Below are positions 42,852-50,857 of a stretch of 64,000 nucleotides of DNA, one piece after another (within the stretch, counting starts at the first letter, position 1; each line of letters opens with the position of its first letter). The translations under genes and the position numbers were made by a program. Origin of the DNA: Halomonas organivorans (GTDB taxonomy: Bacteria > Pseudomonadota > Gammaproteobacteria > Pseudomonadales > Halomonadaceae). The notes beneath the pieces were generated by a model that saw only the letters and a list, made by a program, of their open reading frames with translations, searched no databases and was not told the origin of the DNA. The stretch lies in the NCBI RefSeq assembly GCF_014192055.1, contig NZ_JACHXM010000009.1, positions 99,859 through 163,858 of the forward strand, written 5' to 3'.

Positions 42852-44147
42852 TCAGAAGCGCTCGAAGTGGTAGGGGGATGGATCGATGATCGGCGTTTCG
42901 CCGGACAGCAGGTCGGCCGCCAGCTGTCCCGCCGCCGGCGAGGTGCCGAAACCGTGGCCGGAGAAGCCGGACGCGATGCTCAACCCCGGAATGCCGGGCA
43001 CCGGCCCGATGACCGGATTGGAGTCCGGTGTGATGTCCATCATCCCCGCCCAGGCCGACTCCACGGTGGCCTGCTCGAAGATCGGCCAGGCGGCGGCGAG
43101 ATTGCGCTGGGCCTCGGCGTTGATCGTCGAGTTGGCCGCCGGATCCAGGGACCGGACGCGCTCGAAGGGCGAGGTCTTGCCGCCGCGCCAGCGCCTCGGC
43201 AGCGCCAGGTCGCGCAGGAAATGCTTGCCCAGCGAGATCCGCAGCAGGTGGCGCTGGGAGCGCAGCGATCCCAGGTAACGTGACCCGACCAGCAGGTGAT
43301 CCAGCATCAGGGGAGCATCCAGCGCACCGCGCTGGGTGACGATGAAGCCGCCGTCCTGGTGCTTGCGGAAGGAGAAATCGGGGCCGCCGACGGCGATGTC
43401 CGTCGGCCCTTCCATCGGCGTCGTCTTGAACACCGAACAGATCAGCGGCAGGACCGGCAACGAGACGCCGAGGTTGCCGAGGAAACGCCGGGACCACATG
43501 CCGCCGGACAGCAGCACCTGATCGCAGCGGATCTCGCCCTTCTCGGTCACCACGCCGCTGACCTTGCCGGCCGACCGTGACACCGTGCGCACCGCGCAGT
43601 TCTCGACGATCACCGCGCCCTTGGCCATGGCGGCCTTGGCGATGGCGCTGGAGGCCAGGGTCGGCTCCGCCCGGCCATCGGAGCCGGTGAAGATGCCGCC
43701 GGCCCAGTCGCCCTTGCCGCCGGGCACCCGGCGATCGATCTCACCGGGGCTGAGCAGCTGCGAGTCCAGCGACAGCGACTCGACCGACTTCAGCCAGGCT
43801 TCGTGAGCGGCCAGCTGCTCGGCGGTGCGGGCCAGGAACATGATGCCCGTCTGACGATAGCCGACATCGCTGCCCACACGCTCGGGCATGCCGGCCCACA
43901 ACCGATCCGAGGCCAACGCCAGGGGCACGTCGTCCAGCTGGCGGCTGGTCTTGCGAATCCAGCCCAGGTTGCGGGAGGACTGCTCGGCGGCGATACGCCC
44001 CTTCTCGAGCACCACCACCGGGATGTTGCGCTCTGACAGGGCCAGTGCCGCCGTCAGGCCGATGATGCCGCCACCGATGATGACCACGGTGGTCGAGGCG
44101 GGGAAGTCGGTGGACGTTTGAACGGGCTCGATTGTCGGTGCTGCCAT
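42852..44147 (-). CDS. FAD-dependent amine/amino-acid oxidoreductase (DadA/glycine oxidase type)
   Basis: A 431-residue DAO-family flavoenzyme. The FAD-binding Rossmann motif is VVIIGGGIIGLTAALALSER (about residues 21-40), and EQSSRNLGWIRKTSRQ follows, like the conserved second segment of sarcosine/D-amino-acid oxidases. The C-terminal ITPDSNPVIGPVPGIPGL and SGFSGHGFGTSPAAG complete the pattern. It oxidises an amine or amino acid to an imine. The neighbouring RidA would deaminate the imine/enamine product. ATG 44147 follows AGGA at normal distance. Confidence 0.9.
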   Translation of the reverse strand: MAAPTIEPVQTSTDFPASTTVVIIGGGIIGLTAALALSERNIPVVVLEKGRIAAEQSSRNLGWIRKTSRQLDDVPLALASDRLWAGMPERVGSDVGYRQTGIMFLARTAEQLAAHEAWLKSVESLSLDSQLLSPGEIDRRVPGGKGDWAGGIFTGSDGRAEPTLASSAIAKAAMAKGAVIVENCAVRTVSRSAGKVSGVVTEKGEIRCDQVLLSGGMWSRRFLGNLGVSLPVLPLICSVFKTTPMEGPTDIAVGGPDFSFRKHQDGGFIVTQRGALDAPLMLDHLLVGSRYLGSLRSQRHLLRISLGKHFLRDLALPRRWRGGKTSPFERVRSLDPAANSTINAEAQRNLAAAWPIFEQATVESAWAGMMDITPDSNPVIGPVPGIPGLSIASGFSGHGFGTSPAAGQLAADLLSGETPIIDPSPYHFERF

Positions 44148-44235
44148 GGCGGGAATCCTGAACGAGTCGGTGAACGACGAGCGCGCGGCGGCCGGCCCTG
44201 TTGGCCGGTCACCGCGGCAAGAACGAGCGGCCGCC

Positions 44236-44661
44236 TTACTGGGCGGAGGTGTCGATCCGCTCCACGTCGGCGCGGCCGGCGCCACGATAGGCGGTCACTT
44301 CCAGCTCCACCTTGTAGACCTCGGAGCCCAGCGGCGGGCAGGTCACGGTGATAGACGGGTCGACGCCGCGCATCTTCTGGCCGAAGAGGGTCATGACGGT
44401 CTCGGTGTCGGCCGGATTCTGGATGAAGATCTTCGCCGATACGATGTCGGCCAGGCCGCTATCCACGGAGCCGAGCGCGGTCTCGATGTTGGCGAAGACC
44501 TGCAGCAGCTGCTCGCTGACGTCCTCGGGGATCTCCTTGGTCTCGGGGTTGCGCCCCGCGGTGTTGGACACGAGGATCCAGTTGTCGACGGCCACCAACC
44601 GCGAATAGCTGGCGTGGGTTTCGAACTTCGAACCTGTCTTGACCTTCACGATATGGGTCAT
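44236..44661 (-). CDS. RidA-family enamine/imine deaminase
   Basis: The 141-residue YjgF/YER057c/UK114-fold protein has the arginine and glutamate region of the family: SNTAGRNPETKEIPEDVSEQ, then ANIETALGSVDSGLADIVSA, and a C-terminal KVELEVTAYRG. The catalytic arginine usually lies about 30 residues before the end, but here the matching segment is TCPPLGSEVYKVELEV without an obvious Arg, so it may be a RidA-like subgroup member. It hydrolyses reactive imines or enamines from flavin or PLP enzymes. It lies between the oxidase and the cyclodeaminase-family gene; ATG 44661 follows GGGAGAG. Confidence 0.88.
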   Translation of the reverse strand: MTHIVKVKTGSKFETHASYSRLVAVDNWILVSNTAGRNPETKEIPEDVSEQLLQVFANIETALGSVDSGLADIVSAKIFIQNPADTETVMTLFGQKMRGVDPSITVTCPPLGSEVYKVELEVTAYRGAGRADVERIDTSAQ

Positions 44662-44739
44662 GATCTCTCCCGGTAACGTCATCGGATGGAAAAAGGGGCC
44701 ATCGCCGGACGGCGATGGCCGGGGAGCCTGCGCCTGGTC

Positions 44740-45876
44740 TCAGCGGAGCGCGGGGGTGTCCCAGAGGTTGAGCTTGACGCCGATGCCCTGTTCGATCGCC
44801 CGGCGATAGACCACGGTGGCCCAGGCCACGTCCTCGACCGGCATGCCGCCGACCGACATCATGATGATCTCGTCGTCGTTCTGGCGGCCCGGGGCATCGC
44901 CGGCCACGATCGCGCCCAGATCCTCGAGGCCATCGGCGGAGAAGCGGCCTTCCTCGATCATGTCCATGAACTTCATGCCGACCAGCGGAATGCAGTGGTG
45001 AGCCGGCTTGGGGACTTCCTCGTACCAGGCCTCGTAAAGGCCGGTGTTGTCGAGCACTTTGCGCACGTCCGGCACTTCCATGCCGGCATCGAAGTTGCAC
45101 GGCGCCGGCATGGCCAGGAAGGTGCCCGGGCTGACCCACTCGCGCTTGACCAGCGGGTAGTCGTCGGGATTGCCCACTTCCCCGGAGGCACAGTAGGTCA
45201 CGATGTCGGAGTCGCGCACGACCGCTTCGATGTCGTCGACCACCTGGACGGTGATCTGCGGGTAGTTGTCATGGACCCAGTCGGTGAAGGCCTCGAGGCT
45301 CTTCTTGCCACGTCCCTTGACCTTGACGGTGTCGATCTGGGGACAGGCGGCGATGAAAGCGGCCAGCGAGGTGCGCGCCATCACGCCGGGCCCGAAGATG
45401 CCCACGACCTTCGAATCCTTGCGCGCCAGATGGCGGGCGCCGACGCCGGGCACCGCACCGGTGCGGTAGGCCGACAGCAGGTTGGCCGACATGTAGGCCA
45501 GGGGGGCGGCCGTATCGGCGTCGCTGAGGGTGAACATGAGGATGGAGCGCGGCAGCCCCTTTTCCTTGTTCGCGATATTGGAGCCATACCACTTGACGCC
45601 CGAGGTGCAGAAGCTGCCGCCGAGATAGGCCGGCATGGCCATCATGCGACGATCGGCGGTGGGCTTGGGCATGTTGGGAAAGGGCGAATCTTCCGGAAAC
45701 ATGATCATGGCGCCGTGCGAATCGTTGTTGGGGCCCGCCATGCGGTAGTCGCCGTGGTAGAGCAGTCCGAACATCTCCTCCATGGTGTCCACGCAGGCAG
45801 CCATGTCGGTGACGCCGGCACGGATCATGTCCTGCTCGGAGAGATAGATGAAGTTGATCCGGGTATCGTTGGCCAT
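44740..45876 (-). CDS. Ornithine cyclodeaminase/mu-crystallin family protein
   Basis: A 378-residue member of the ornithine cyclodeaminase/ketimine reductase family. The Rossmann nucleotide-binding motif is VVGIFGPGVMARTSLAAFIA (about residues 156-175), preceded by LSAYRTGAVPGVGARHLAR and followed by DSDIVTYCASGE. It is longer than typical family members (about 320-350), with an extended N-terminus. I recall the database name tyramine oxidase subunit B for long relatives, but cannot check it here. The enzyme could reduce a cyclic imine or cyclise a diamino acid. It is the first gene of the minus-strand operon; the 27-bp element lies 187 bp upstream. Confidence 0.85.
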   Translation of the reverse strand: MANDTRINFIYLSEQDMIRAGVTDMAACVDTMEEMFGLLYHGDYRMAGPNNDSHGAMIMFPEDSPFPNMPKPTADRRMMAMPAYLGGSFCTSGVKWYGSNIANKEKGLPRSILMFTLSDADTAAPLAYMSANLLSAYRTGAVPGVGARHLARKDSKVVGIFGPGVMARTSLAAFIAACPQIDTVKVKGRGKKSLEAFTDWVHDNYPQITVQVVDDIEAVVRDSDIVTYCASGEVGNPDDYPLVKREWVSPGTFLAMPAPCNFDAGMEVPDVRKVLDNTGLYEAWYEEVPKPAHHCIPLVGMKFMDMIEEGRFSADGLEDLGAIVAGDAPGRQNDDEIIMMSVGGMPVEDVAWATVVYRRAIEQGIGVKLNLWDTPALR

Positions 45877-46062
45877 GCTGGAATTCCGCTTTGTTGTTGG
45901 GTGTGAAGCTCGCAGGCCAGAGGATAGGGGCGCTGTCGAGCCTCAACGTCAACTCGCTCCTGGGCATCGGGCTGGCGGCATCGACGGTTCGAGACGAGCG
46001 AGATGACGGCCAACGAGCCTCAGCGGGAGCTTCTCATCGACTGACATAGTGCGTGTCAGTCG

Positions 46063-46089
46063 ACGCCGGCGTTAGCACAAATCGGCAAT
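46063..46089 (-). promoter_or_regulatory. 27-bp element, copy 2 (upstream of the OCD-RidA-oxidase operon)
   Basis: Read on the minus strand this begins ATTGCCGATTTGTGC and ends TAACGCCGGCGT. It differs from copy 1 (32611-32637) only at position 23 of 27. It points into the minus-strand operon, 187 bp upstream of its first start codon. The flanking sequences of the two copies are unrelated, so this is a conserved site and not a duplicated region. Confidence 0.75.
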
Positions 46090-46299
46090 TCATGCTCGGG
46101 GCCTCCAATGGTCTATCCCGACGACCTGGTACGGCGTTTCCATGCTCCGAGGGCGCCGGCATGGGCATGCCGAAGGCTCGTCAGTCAGACATCATCCAGG
46201 CGCCAAGAAGCAATAATTCTCTTCAACATCAGATGATTAATGAAAAACTCCCGGCGACGAGGACACACCTCCGGCGCCCATCGATCGGAGTGTTCATGA

Positions 46300-46320
46300 T
46301 GTCGCCGACAATTGGCGACA
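46300..46320. promoter_or_regulatory. Inverted repeat upstream of the porin gene
   Basis: TGTCGCC (46300-46306) and GGCGACA (46314-46320) are perfect complements separated by 7 bp. It lies about 150 bp before the porin start and is a possible regulator site. Confidence 0.4.
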
Positions 46321-46362
46321 CGATGGCAACACCATCTCGCCCATGAAGGCATGTGGACTCGC

Positions 46363-46387
46363 CTATTTTTCACACAGTGAAAAATAG
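46363..46387. promoter_or_regulatory. 11-3-11 inverted repeat upstream of the porin gene, candidate IclR operator
   Basis: CTATTTTTCAC-ACA-GTGAAAAATAG is a perfect inverted repeat 85 bp before the porin start codon. Its core TTTCA-N5-TGAAA (46368-46382) recurs upstream of the TRAP permease gene (47699-47713). An IclR regulator is encoded nearby (50858-51655), and operators of about 15 bp with TTTC/GAAA arms are common in that family. Confidence 0.65.
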
Positions 46388-46471
46388 AATTGATCCACGA
46401 TCGCTTATTTCAGAGCCTTGCTCCGCGACACCCGATGTCAACGACAACAACAGCCATCATGGGAATACATA

Positions 46472-47476
46472 ATGACAACCACGACACGCCTAGCCCTCGT
46501 GCCCCTGGCGCCCCTGGCGCTCTTCCTGACGATTCCCGCCCAAGCAGTGGCCGAAGTGCCGCACGCCGGGCCACATTTCTCGGGCACTCTGAGTGGCGGC
46601 GTCCTCAACGTCGATGATCGCGACACCGATCTCTGGGCCTTCAAGGCGGAAGCCGGCGTGGATGGGCTCTACCGGGTCAACGACGACCTGCGTATCCGCT
46701 ATGAACTGATCGGCGACTTCGCCAATGCCATCAACTCGGTGGATGCCCAGACCTGGACGCCCGGGGCGCATGCCCAGGAAGAGGGCGAGATCTATGTCCG
46801 CACCGCCAGGGTCTTTCTGTTGACCGACTACGGCAGCCTCGGGTTACAGCCGAGAGCCCCCTCGGGGTTCTGGGGGCAGATCTATCGCAACATCGACACA
46901 TTCGAGTACAACCGCTTGCACAAGCAAACGGGCCAGAACGCCATTTTCGGCCAGCCTGAACAAGGCTCTGACGTACTCTCCTACGGTTCTCCGACGTTCC
47001 ACGGCTTCCGATTCATCGGTGCGGTACTGACACCCGACAACCATAACGATGAAGAGCTCGACGTGGTGACCGGGCGCCTGGTCTATGATCAGGGTCCCCT
47101 TAATGCCGGTATTGGCCATACCCGTATCGATACGCCCGCGGACGACGGCTACGATCTCACCCGCACTTCCTTCGGGCTCGGCTATGACTTCGGCATGATC
47201 CGCCTCGGCGGCGTCTACGAGCACAATGACGACCGTGCCGACGGCATGGATCGCGGCTTCGAGGCCTGGGGCCTGAACGCCTCCGCGCGCTTCACTGACG
47301 CCTGGTCGGCCTCGCTCGGCTACGCCGAGAACAACAAGCCGGGCGATGCCGACAACAGCAACGTCACCGGCATCGTCCGCCACCATTTCAATGACCAGGT
47401 CTATGCATTCCTCGAGGCCGCCACCTACCAGAACAGCGACGACAACCTTGCCGCGGGGATCAGCGTTAGCTTCTGA
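46472..47476 (+). CDS. Gram-negative general porin
   Basis: The 334-residue outer-membrane protein has a signal peptide (about residues 1-27, cleavage near AVA-EVPHAG) and 16-strand-type porin features: regular alternating strands with periplasmic turns, RYELIGDFANAINSVD, VYEHNDDRADGMDRGFEAWG, and a final strand AAGISVSF ending in phenylalanine. ATG 46472 is the only start that gives a clean signal peptide; its ribosome site is weak. It is monocistronic, followed by a 351-bp gap before the TRAP genes, with which it shares an upstream palindrome. It is likely the outer-membrane entry for the TRAP substrate. Confidence 0.88.
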   Translation: MTTTTRLALVPLAPLALFLTIPAQAVAEVPHAGPHFSGTLSGGVLNVDDRDTDLWAFKAEAGVDGLYRVNDDLRIRYELIGDFANAINSVDAQTWTPGAHAQEEGEIYVRTARVFLLTDYGSLGLQPRAPSGFWGQIYRNIDTFEYNRLHKQTGQNAIFGQPEQGSDVLSYGSPTFHGFRFIGAVLTPDNHNDEELDVVTGRLVYDQGPLNAGIGHTRIDTPADDGYDLTRTSFGLGYDFGMIRLGGVYEHNDDRADGMDRGFEAWGLNASARFTDAWSASLGYAENNKPGDADNSNVTGIVRHHFNDQVYAFLEAATYQNSDDNLAAGISVSF

Positions 47477-47698
47477 GGCCTGCCGCCCCCGGCGACATCG
47501 GATACCTCTCGGGACTGATGTCGCTTCCCTCACGAGGCCAGAGGCGGATGAACACGGCAGCTGTGGCTCATGAACTCCAGACCGCCACCTTCGGGCAACG
47601 GGCATGGCGGTCGGCCCGCCGCTGCCCAGTTGCCAGTGCAGCTAGACTCATGCGGATGACGTGGCACAAGACATGACGGACTCGGCTAGCACTGGTCT

Positions 47699-47713
47699 TT
47701 TCATCTTGTGAAA
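47699..47713. promoter_or_regulatory. TTTCA-N5-TGAAA palindrome upstream of the TRAP permease gene
   Basis: TTTCATCTTGTGAAA has perfect 5-bp arms. It has the same arms and spacing as the core of the 46363-46387 repeat before the porin gene. It is a candidate binding site of the IclR regulator at 50858-51655. Confidence 0.6.
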
Positions 47714-47749
47714 TTATGCATTGCGCCTAGCCCGCTCTCTCCCTAGGGT

Positions 47750-47769
47750 TGAAGATATTAAGATCTTCA
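47750..47769. promoter_or_regulatory. 7-6-7 inverted repeat before the TRAP permease gene
   Basis: TGAAGAT-ATTAAG-ATCTTCA is a perfect inverted repeat 58 bp upstream of ATG 47828. Its distance from the start suits an operator overlapping the promoter. Confidence 0.5.
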
Positions 47770-47827
47770 CAAACCTGTAAATATTAAAAAATGCAATAAC
47801 TACAAATGCTTGAGTAAAGGAAACGCC

Positions 47828-49699
47828 ATGTCAGCTTCTCCCCAATCCCGTTCCCCGCTGGCGATACTCTCCACGACTCTGATGTATCTAGTTGGGGCAC
47901 TCCTCATTGGTGGTGCCCTCTATACTGCGGAGTTCGGCGTGTTCGACGATGCGCTGGTACGCGTCGGCGGCTTTTCCCTGGGTGCCCTGTTCCTGCTTCT
48001 GCACTCCCTGCGGCAGCCCGGCTCCCCCCTTCGGCGGCTCCTGGATATCGCCCTGGTGGCGATGATCGTCATCGCGGCCTGGCGCTACTTCATCATTTCG
48101 GCGCGGCTGGAGTCAGGACTTTACTTTCTTCAGCCTCTCGATCTCTGGTGCGGCCTGGCGGGAATCCTGGCTCTCATCGAGCTGACGCGCCGAGTCATCG
48201 GCGTTCCGTTGGTGATCGTCGCCCTGCTCGTGACCGCCTACGCCTATTTCGGGGATGCCCTGCCGGGCTTTCTCAGCCATGCGGGCATTTCCTACCCTGA
48301 GCTGCTCCAGACCTTCTGGTACAGCTTCGACGGCGTGTTCGGCCAACCCCTGGCCGTGGTCACCAGCACCATCCTGGTCTTCATCATCTTTGGTGCCGTG
48401 CTCGAAGCCCTGGGCATAGGCCAGGTACTGCTCAACCTGTCGCTCCGCAGCCTGGGACGGCTGCGTGGCGGCGCGGCCTATGCCGCGGTGATGGCAAGCG
48501 GCCTGTTCGGCACCGTCTCGGGCAGCGTCGTGGCCAATGTCGTGGGGACGGGCGTCGTCACTATGCCCATGATCAAGAAGACCGGCTTCAGTGCTCGTTT
48601 CGCGGGTGCCGTGGAGGCCGCCGCTTCCAGCGGAGGACAGATCATGCCCCCGATCATGGGGGCCGTCGCCTTCATCATGGCGGACATGACCGGCATTCCT
48701 TATCTCAAGATCTGCCTGGCGGCCTTGATTCCTGCCCTGCTGTTCTACGGCAGCCTGTTCGCCAGCGTCGGCGCCGAGGCACGTCGCGCGGGCATCCAGG
48801 CGCCCGATCGTGACACCCTGCCGACCCTGAGCCGCCAGGACTGGCTGCTGCTCTCGGCCTTCGTGGTCCCCCTTGCCCTTATCGTAGTGATGATGATGCA
48901 GGGCCGCTCTCCGGCCATGGCCGGGCTCTGGGCCATCGGGGCCGCCGTGACGCTGGGACTGCTGTTCAATCCGAAGGCACGCAATATCAAGGCCCTGCTG
49001 AACATCGTCGGTAGCAGTGCCAATGCGGGCGGCACGATCCTGGTCGCCGTGGGGGCCGTGGGCATCATCATCGCCGTTATGAACCTGACGGGACTGGGCC
49101 TGCGCTTCGCCTCTTCGGTTCAGGCCATGGCCGATGGATCGCTGTTCCTCTCGCTCCTTCTGATGGCACTGGCATGTCTCGTGCTTGGGATGGGCATGCC
49201 CACCGTCCCCGCGTACCTGATCATCATTCTGATCATGGGGCCAGCGGTGGAAGCCCTCGGTGTCCCCACCATTGCGGCGCATATGTTCGTCGTCTACTTC
49301 GCCGTACTGTCCGCCATCACGCCCCCCGTGGCGCTGGCCGCCTTCGCGGCGGCACCCATTGCGCAAGCCAATCCCATGGTGATCGGCATGACGGCCATGG
49401 GGCGCCTGGCCCTCATCGGCTTCCTGACCCCCTTCGTGTTCGTCTATAGCCCGTCGATGTTGCTGATTACCGACTTCTCGCTCGGTGAGTTCGTCTGGTC
49501 GATCCTCCGGCTCGCCCTGGCGGCCTACCTGATCGCCAGGATCAGCATCCTCGGTCGGGCCTGGTGGGCGGCGTCTGCCATCGTGTCGATCACTCTCGTG
49601 ACCCCACTGCTGCCACTGCAGTTGGCGGGTGCCCTGCTGGGAATCGCCACCCTGGTGGCGGCATCGCGTAGCGGGTTCTTCCTGACCAAATCTCTATGA
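47828..49699 (+). CDS. TRAP transporter fused permease (TAXI type, DctQ-DctM fusion)
   Basis: The 623-residue membrane protein joins a small DctQ-like N-terminal part (four segments, about residues 1-130) to a DctM-like permease with the signatures GGAAYAAVMASGLFGTVSGS and AAASSGGQIMPPIMGAVAF. The C-terminal LGMGMPTVPAYLIIIL and SAITPPVALAAFAAAPIA are typical of the fused type that works with TAXI-family binding proteins. The next gene encodes exactly such a protein. ATG 47828 has AAGGAA 7 bases upstream; TTG 47810 would add six residues. Confidence 0.95.
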   Translation: MSASPQSRSPLAILSTTLMYLVGALLIGGALYTAEFGVFDDALVRVGGFSLGALFLLLHSLRQPGSPLRRLLDIALVAMIVIAAWRYFIISARLESGLYFLQPLDLWCGLAGILALIELTRRVIGVPLVIVALLVTAYAYFGDALPGFLSHAGISYPELLQTFWYSFDGVFGQPLAVVTSTILVFIIFGAVLEALGIGQVLLNLSLRSLGRLRGGAAYAAVMASGLFGTVSGSVVANVVGTGVVTMPMIKKTGFSARFAGAVEAAASSGGQIMPPIMGAVAFIMADMTGIPYLKICLAALIPALLFYGSLFASVGAEARRAGIQAPDRDTLPTLSRQDWLLLSAFVVPLALIVVMMMQGRSPAMAGLWAIGAAVTLGLLFNPKARNIKALLNIVGSSANAGGTILVAVGAVGIIIAVMNLTGLGLRFASSVQAMADGSLFLSLLLMALACLVLGMGMPTVPAYLIIILIMGPAVEALGVPTIAAHMFVVYFAVLSAITPPVALAAFAAAPIAQANPMVIGMTAMGRLALIGFLTPFVFVYSPSMLLITDFSLGEFVWSILRLALAAYLIARISILGRAWWAASAIVSITLVTPLLPLQLAGALLGIATLVAASRSGFFLTKSL

Positions 49700-49727
49700 A
49701 CAACAAAAGCCCGAGAAGGAGTTGAAA

Positions 49728-50768
49728 ATGACCATTCAAAAGACCACCTCGACGATGGCGATACTGAGCGGCATTCTGCTGAGCGGGCTGCTCGGCCTGA
49801 GCCTCGATGAAGCGGAGGCGCAGTCGAACTACCGGCTGAAGACACTGGGCACAGGCAGCTCGCCCTATGTCGTCTCAACCGTGTTCGCGGATATCGTGAA
49901 CAACAACACGGATGACAGGGTTCAGGTCGATGCTACCGGCAGCGGCCCCGAACACGCCGTCACCACTGCTCGGGGAGTGACCCAGTTCACGTCCAGCTTT
50001 TCTCCCGGTATCGCTGCCCTGATGAGAGACGGCGAAGGCATGTTCACATCTCTTCCTCAGGCGTCCGACCTGTATGGCAACATGCGCATGCTCTTCAGCT
50101 ATCCGATGGGGCTGTACCATGGGGCGGTGTTCGCGGATTCTGGAATCGAAACGTACGAAGACCTCAAGGGTAAACGCGTATTCACTGGACCACCGACTGG
50201 GCAGGCCCGGAAAACCGTTGAGCCGTTAATCGAAGCCATTACCGGCTACAAGGCCGGCGAAGACTACGAGGTCGTCAACATCAGCTGGGATGCCGCCTCT
50301 CAGAGTTTTCAGGATGGGAACCTGGATGCCTATTTTAACCCGACCCAAGCGCCGAGCCCGATCCTGACCCAAATCGCCATGGCCAACAAGATTCGTTTCT
50401 TGAGCATCCCGGAAGTGGAAGAAGGTGAGCTGTCGGCAGTGCTTGGTCGCCCAGGTTATCGCGTGGTCGAACTGCCCGCCGACATCTATGGCGAGAATCA
50501 GGTCAATACCGAGCCGGCTCGCTCCATCGGGGTGACAATCGGCATGGCAACCAACAAGGACATGCCGGAAGACGCGATCTATACGATGACAAAGGCATTC
50601 TGGGAAAACCTCGAAGAGAAGCAAGAGGCACTGCCGCAGATGCGCAACCTGTCTCTCGATACGGTCTTTCAGGACATGAACACGCTGCTTCACCCGGGTG
50701 CCATTCGCTACTACAAGGAAGTGGGCCTCGATATTCCCGAAAATCTCATTCCACCCGAAGCTCAGTAA
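49728..50768 (+). CDS. TAXI-family TRAP transporter solute-binding protein
   Basis: The 346-residue periplasmic protein has a signal peptide (about residues 1-32, cleavage near AEA-QSNYRL) and the TAXI N-terminus LKTLGTGSSPYVVSTVFADI. Further features are VQVDATGSGPEHAVTTARG, a YEDLKGKRVFTGPPTGQARK segment, and AFWENLEEKQEALPQM near the end. It lies 28 bp after the fused permease with AAGGAG at ideal distance from ATG 49728. The substrate class of TAXI proteins is often dicarboxylates or amino acids, but is not determined here. Confidence 0.93.
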   Translation: MTIQKTTSTMAILSGILLSGLLGLSLDEAEAQSNYRLKTLGTGSSPYVVSTVFADIVNNNTDDRVQVDATGSGPEHAVTTARGVTQFTSSFSPGIAALMRDGEGMFTSLPQASDLYGNMRMLFSYPMGLYHGAVFADSGIETYEDLKGKRVFTGPPTGQARKTVEPLIEAITGYKAGEDYEVVNISWDAASQSFQDGNLDAYFNPTQAPSPILTQIAMANKIRFLSIPEVEEGELSAVLGRPGYRVVELPADIYGENQVNTEPARSIGVTIGMATNKDMPEDAIYTMTKAFWENLEEKQEALPQMRNLSLDTVFQDMNTLLHPGAIRYYKEVGLDIPENLIPPEAQ

Positions 50769-50776
50769 GCAACGTC

Positions 50777-50802
50777 TTGCACCCGGCTATGGCCGGGTGC
50801 AA
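50777..50802 (+). terminator. Hairpin terminator after the TAXI gene
   Basis: TTGCACCCGGC (50777-50787) and GCCGGGTGCAA (50792-50802) form a perfect 11-bp stem with a 4-base loop, 8 bases after the stop. The T-tract is weak (GGTCAGGTCCCTTT). It lies between convergent genes. Confidence 0.75.
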
Positions 50803-50857
50803 GGTCAGGTCCCTTTCCCATCGCCATGCTCTACCAGTCAGCCGCCTCACGCTTCCT

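Larger units (their letters stand above)
45877..46471. other. Regulatory gap between the cyclodeaminase-family and porin genes
   Basis: No gene is visible in these 595 bp between divergent transcription units. It carries three distinct elements: the 27-bp motif at 46063-46089, a 7-7-7 inverted repeat TGTCGCC...GGCGACA at 46300-46320, and an 11-3-11 inverted repeat at 46363-46387. Confidence 0.6.
47477..47827. other. Promoter region of the TAXI-TRAP genes
   Basis: No gene is seen in these 351 bp. The last 130 bp are AT-rich and contain the TTTCA-N5-TGAAA palindrome (47699-47713) and a 7-6-7 inverted repeat (47750-47769). AAGGAA at about 47816 is the ribosome binding site for ATG 47828. Confidence 0.6.

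Noticed and set aside
44740..45876. Firm naming of this gene as ornithine cyclodeaminase
   Set aside because: The family includes ketimine reductases and other enzymes; the longer N-terminus and the context do not point to ornithine.
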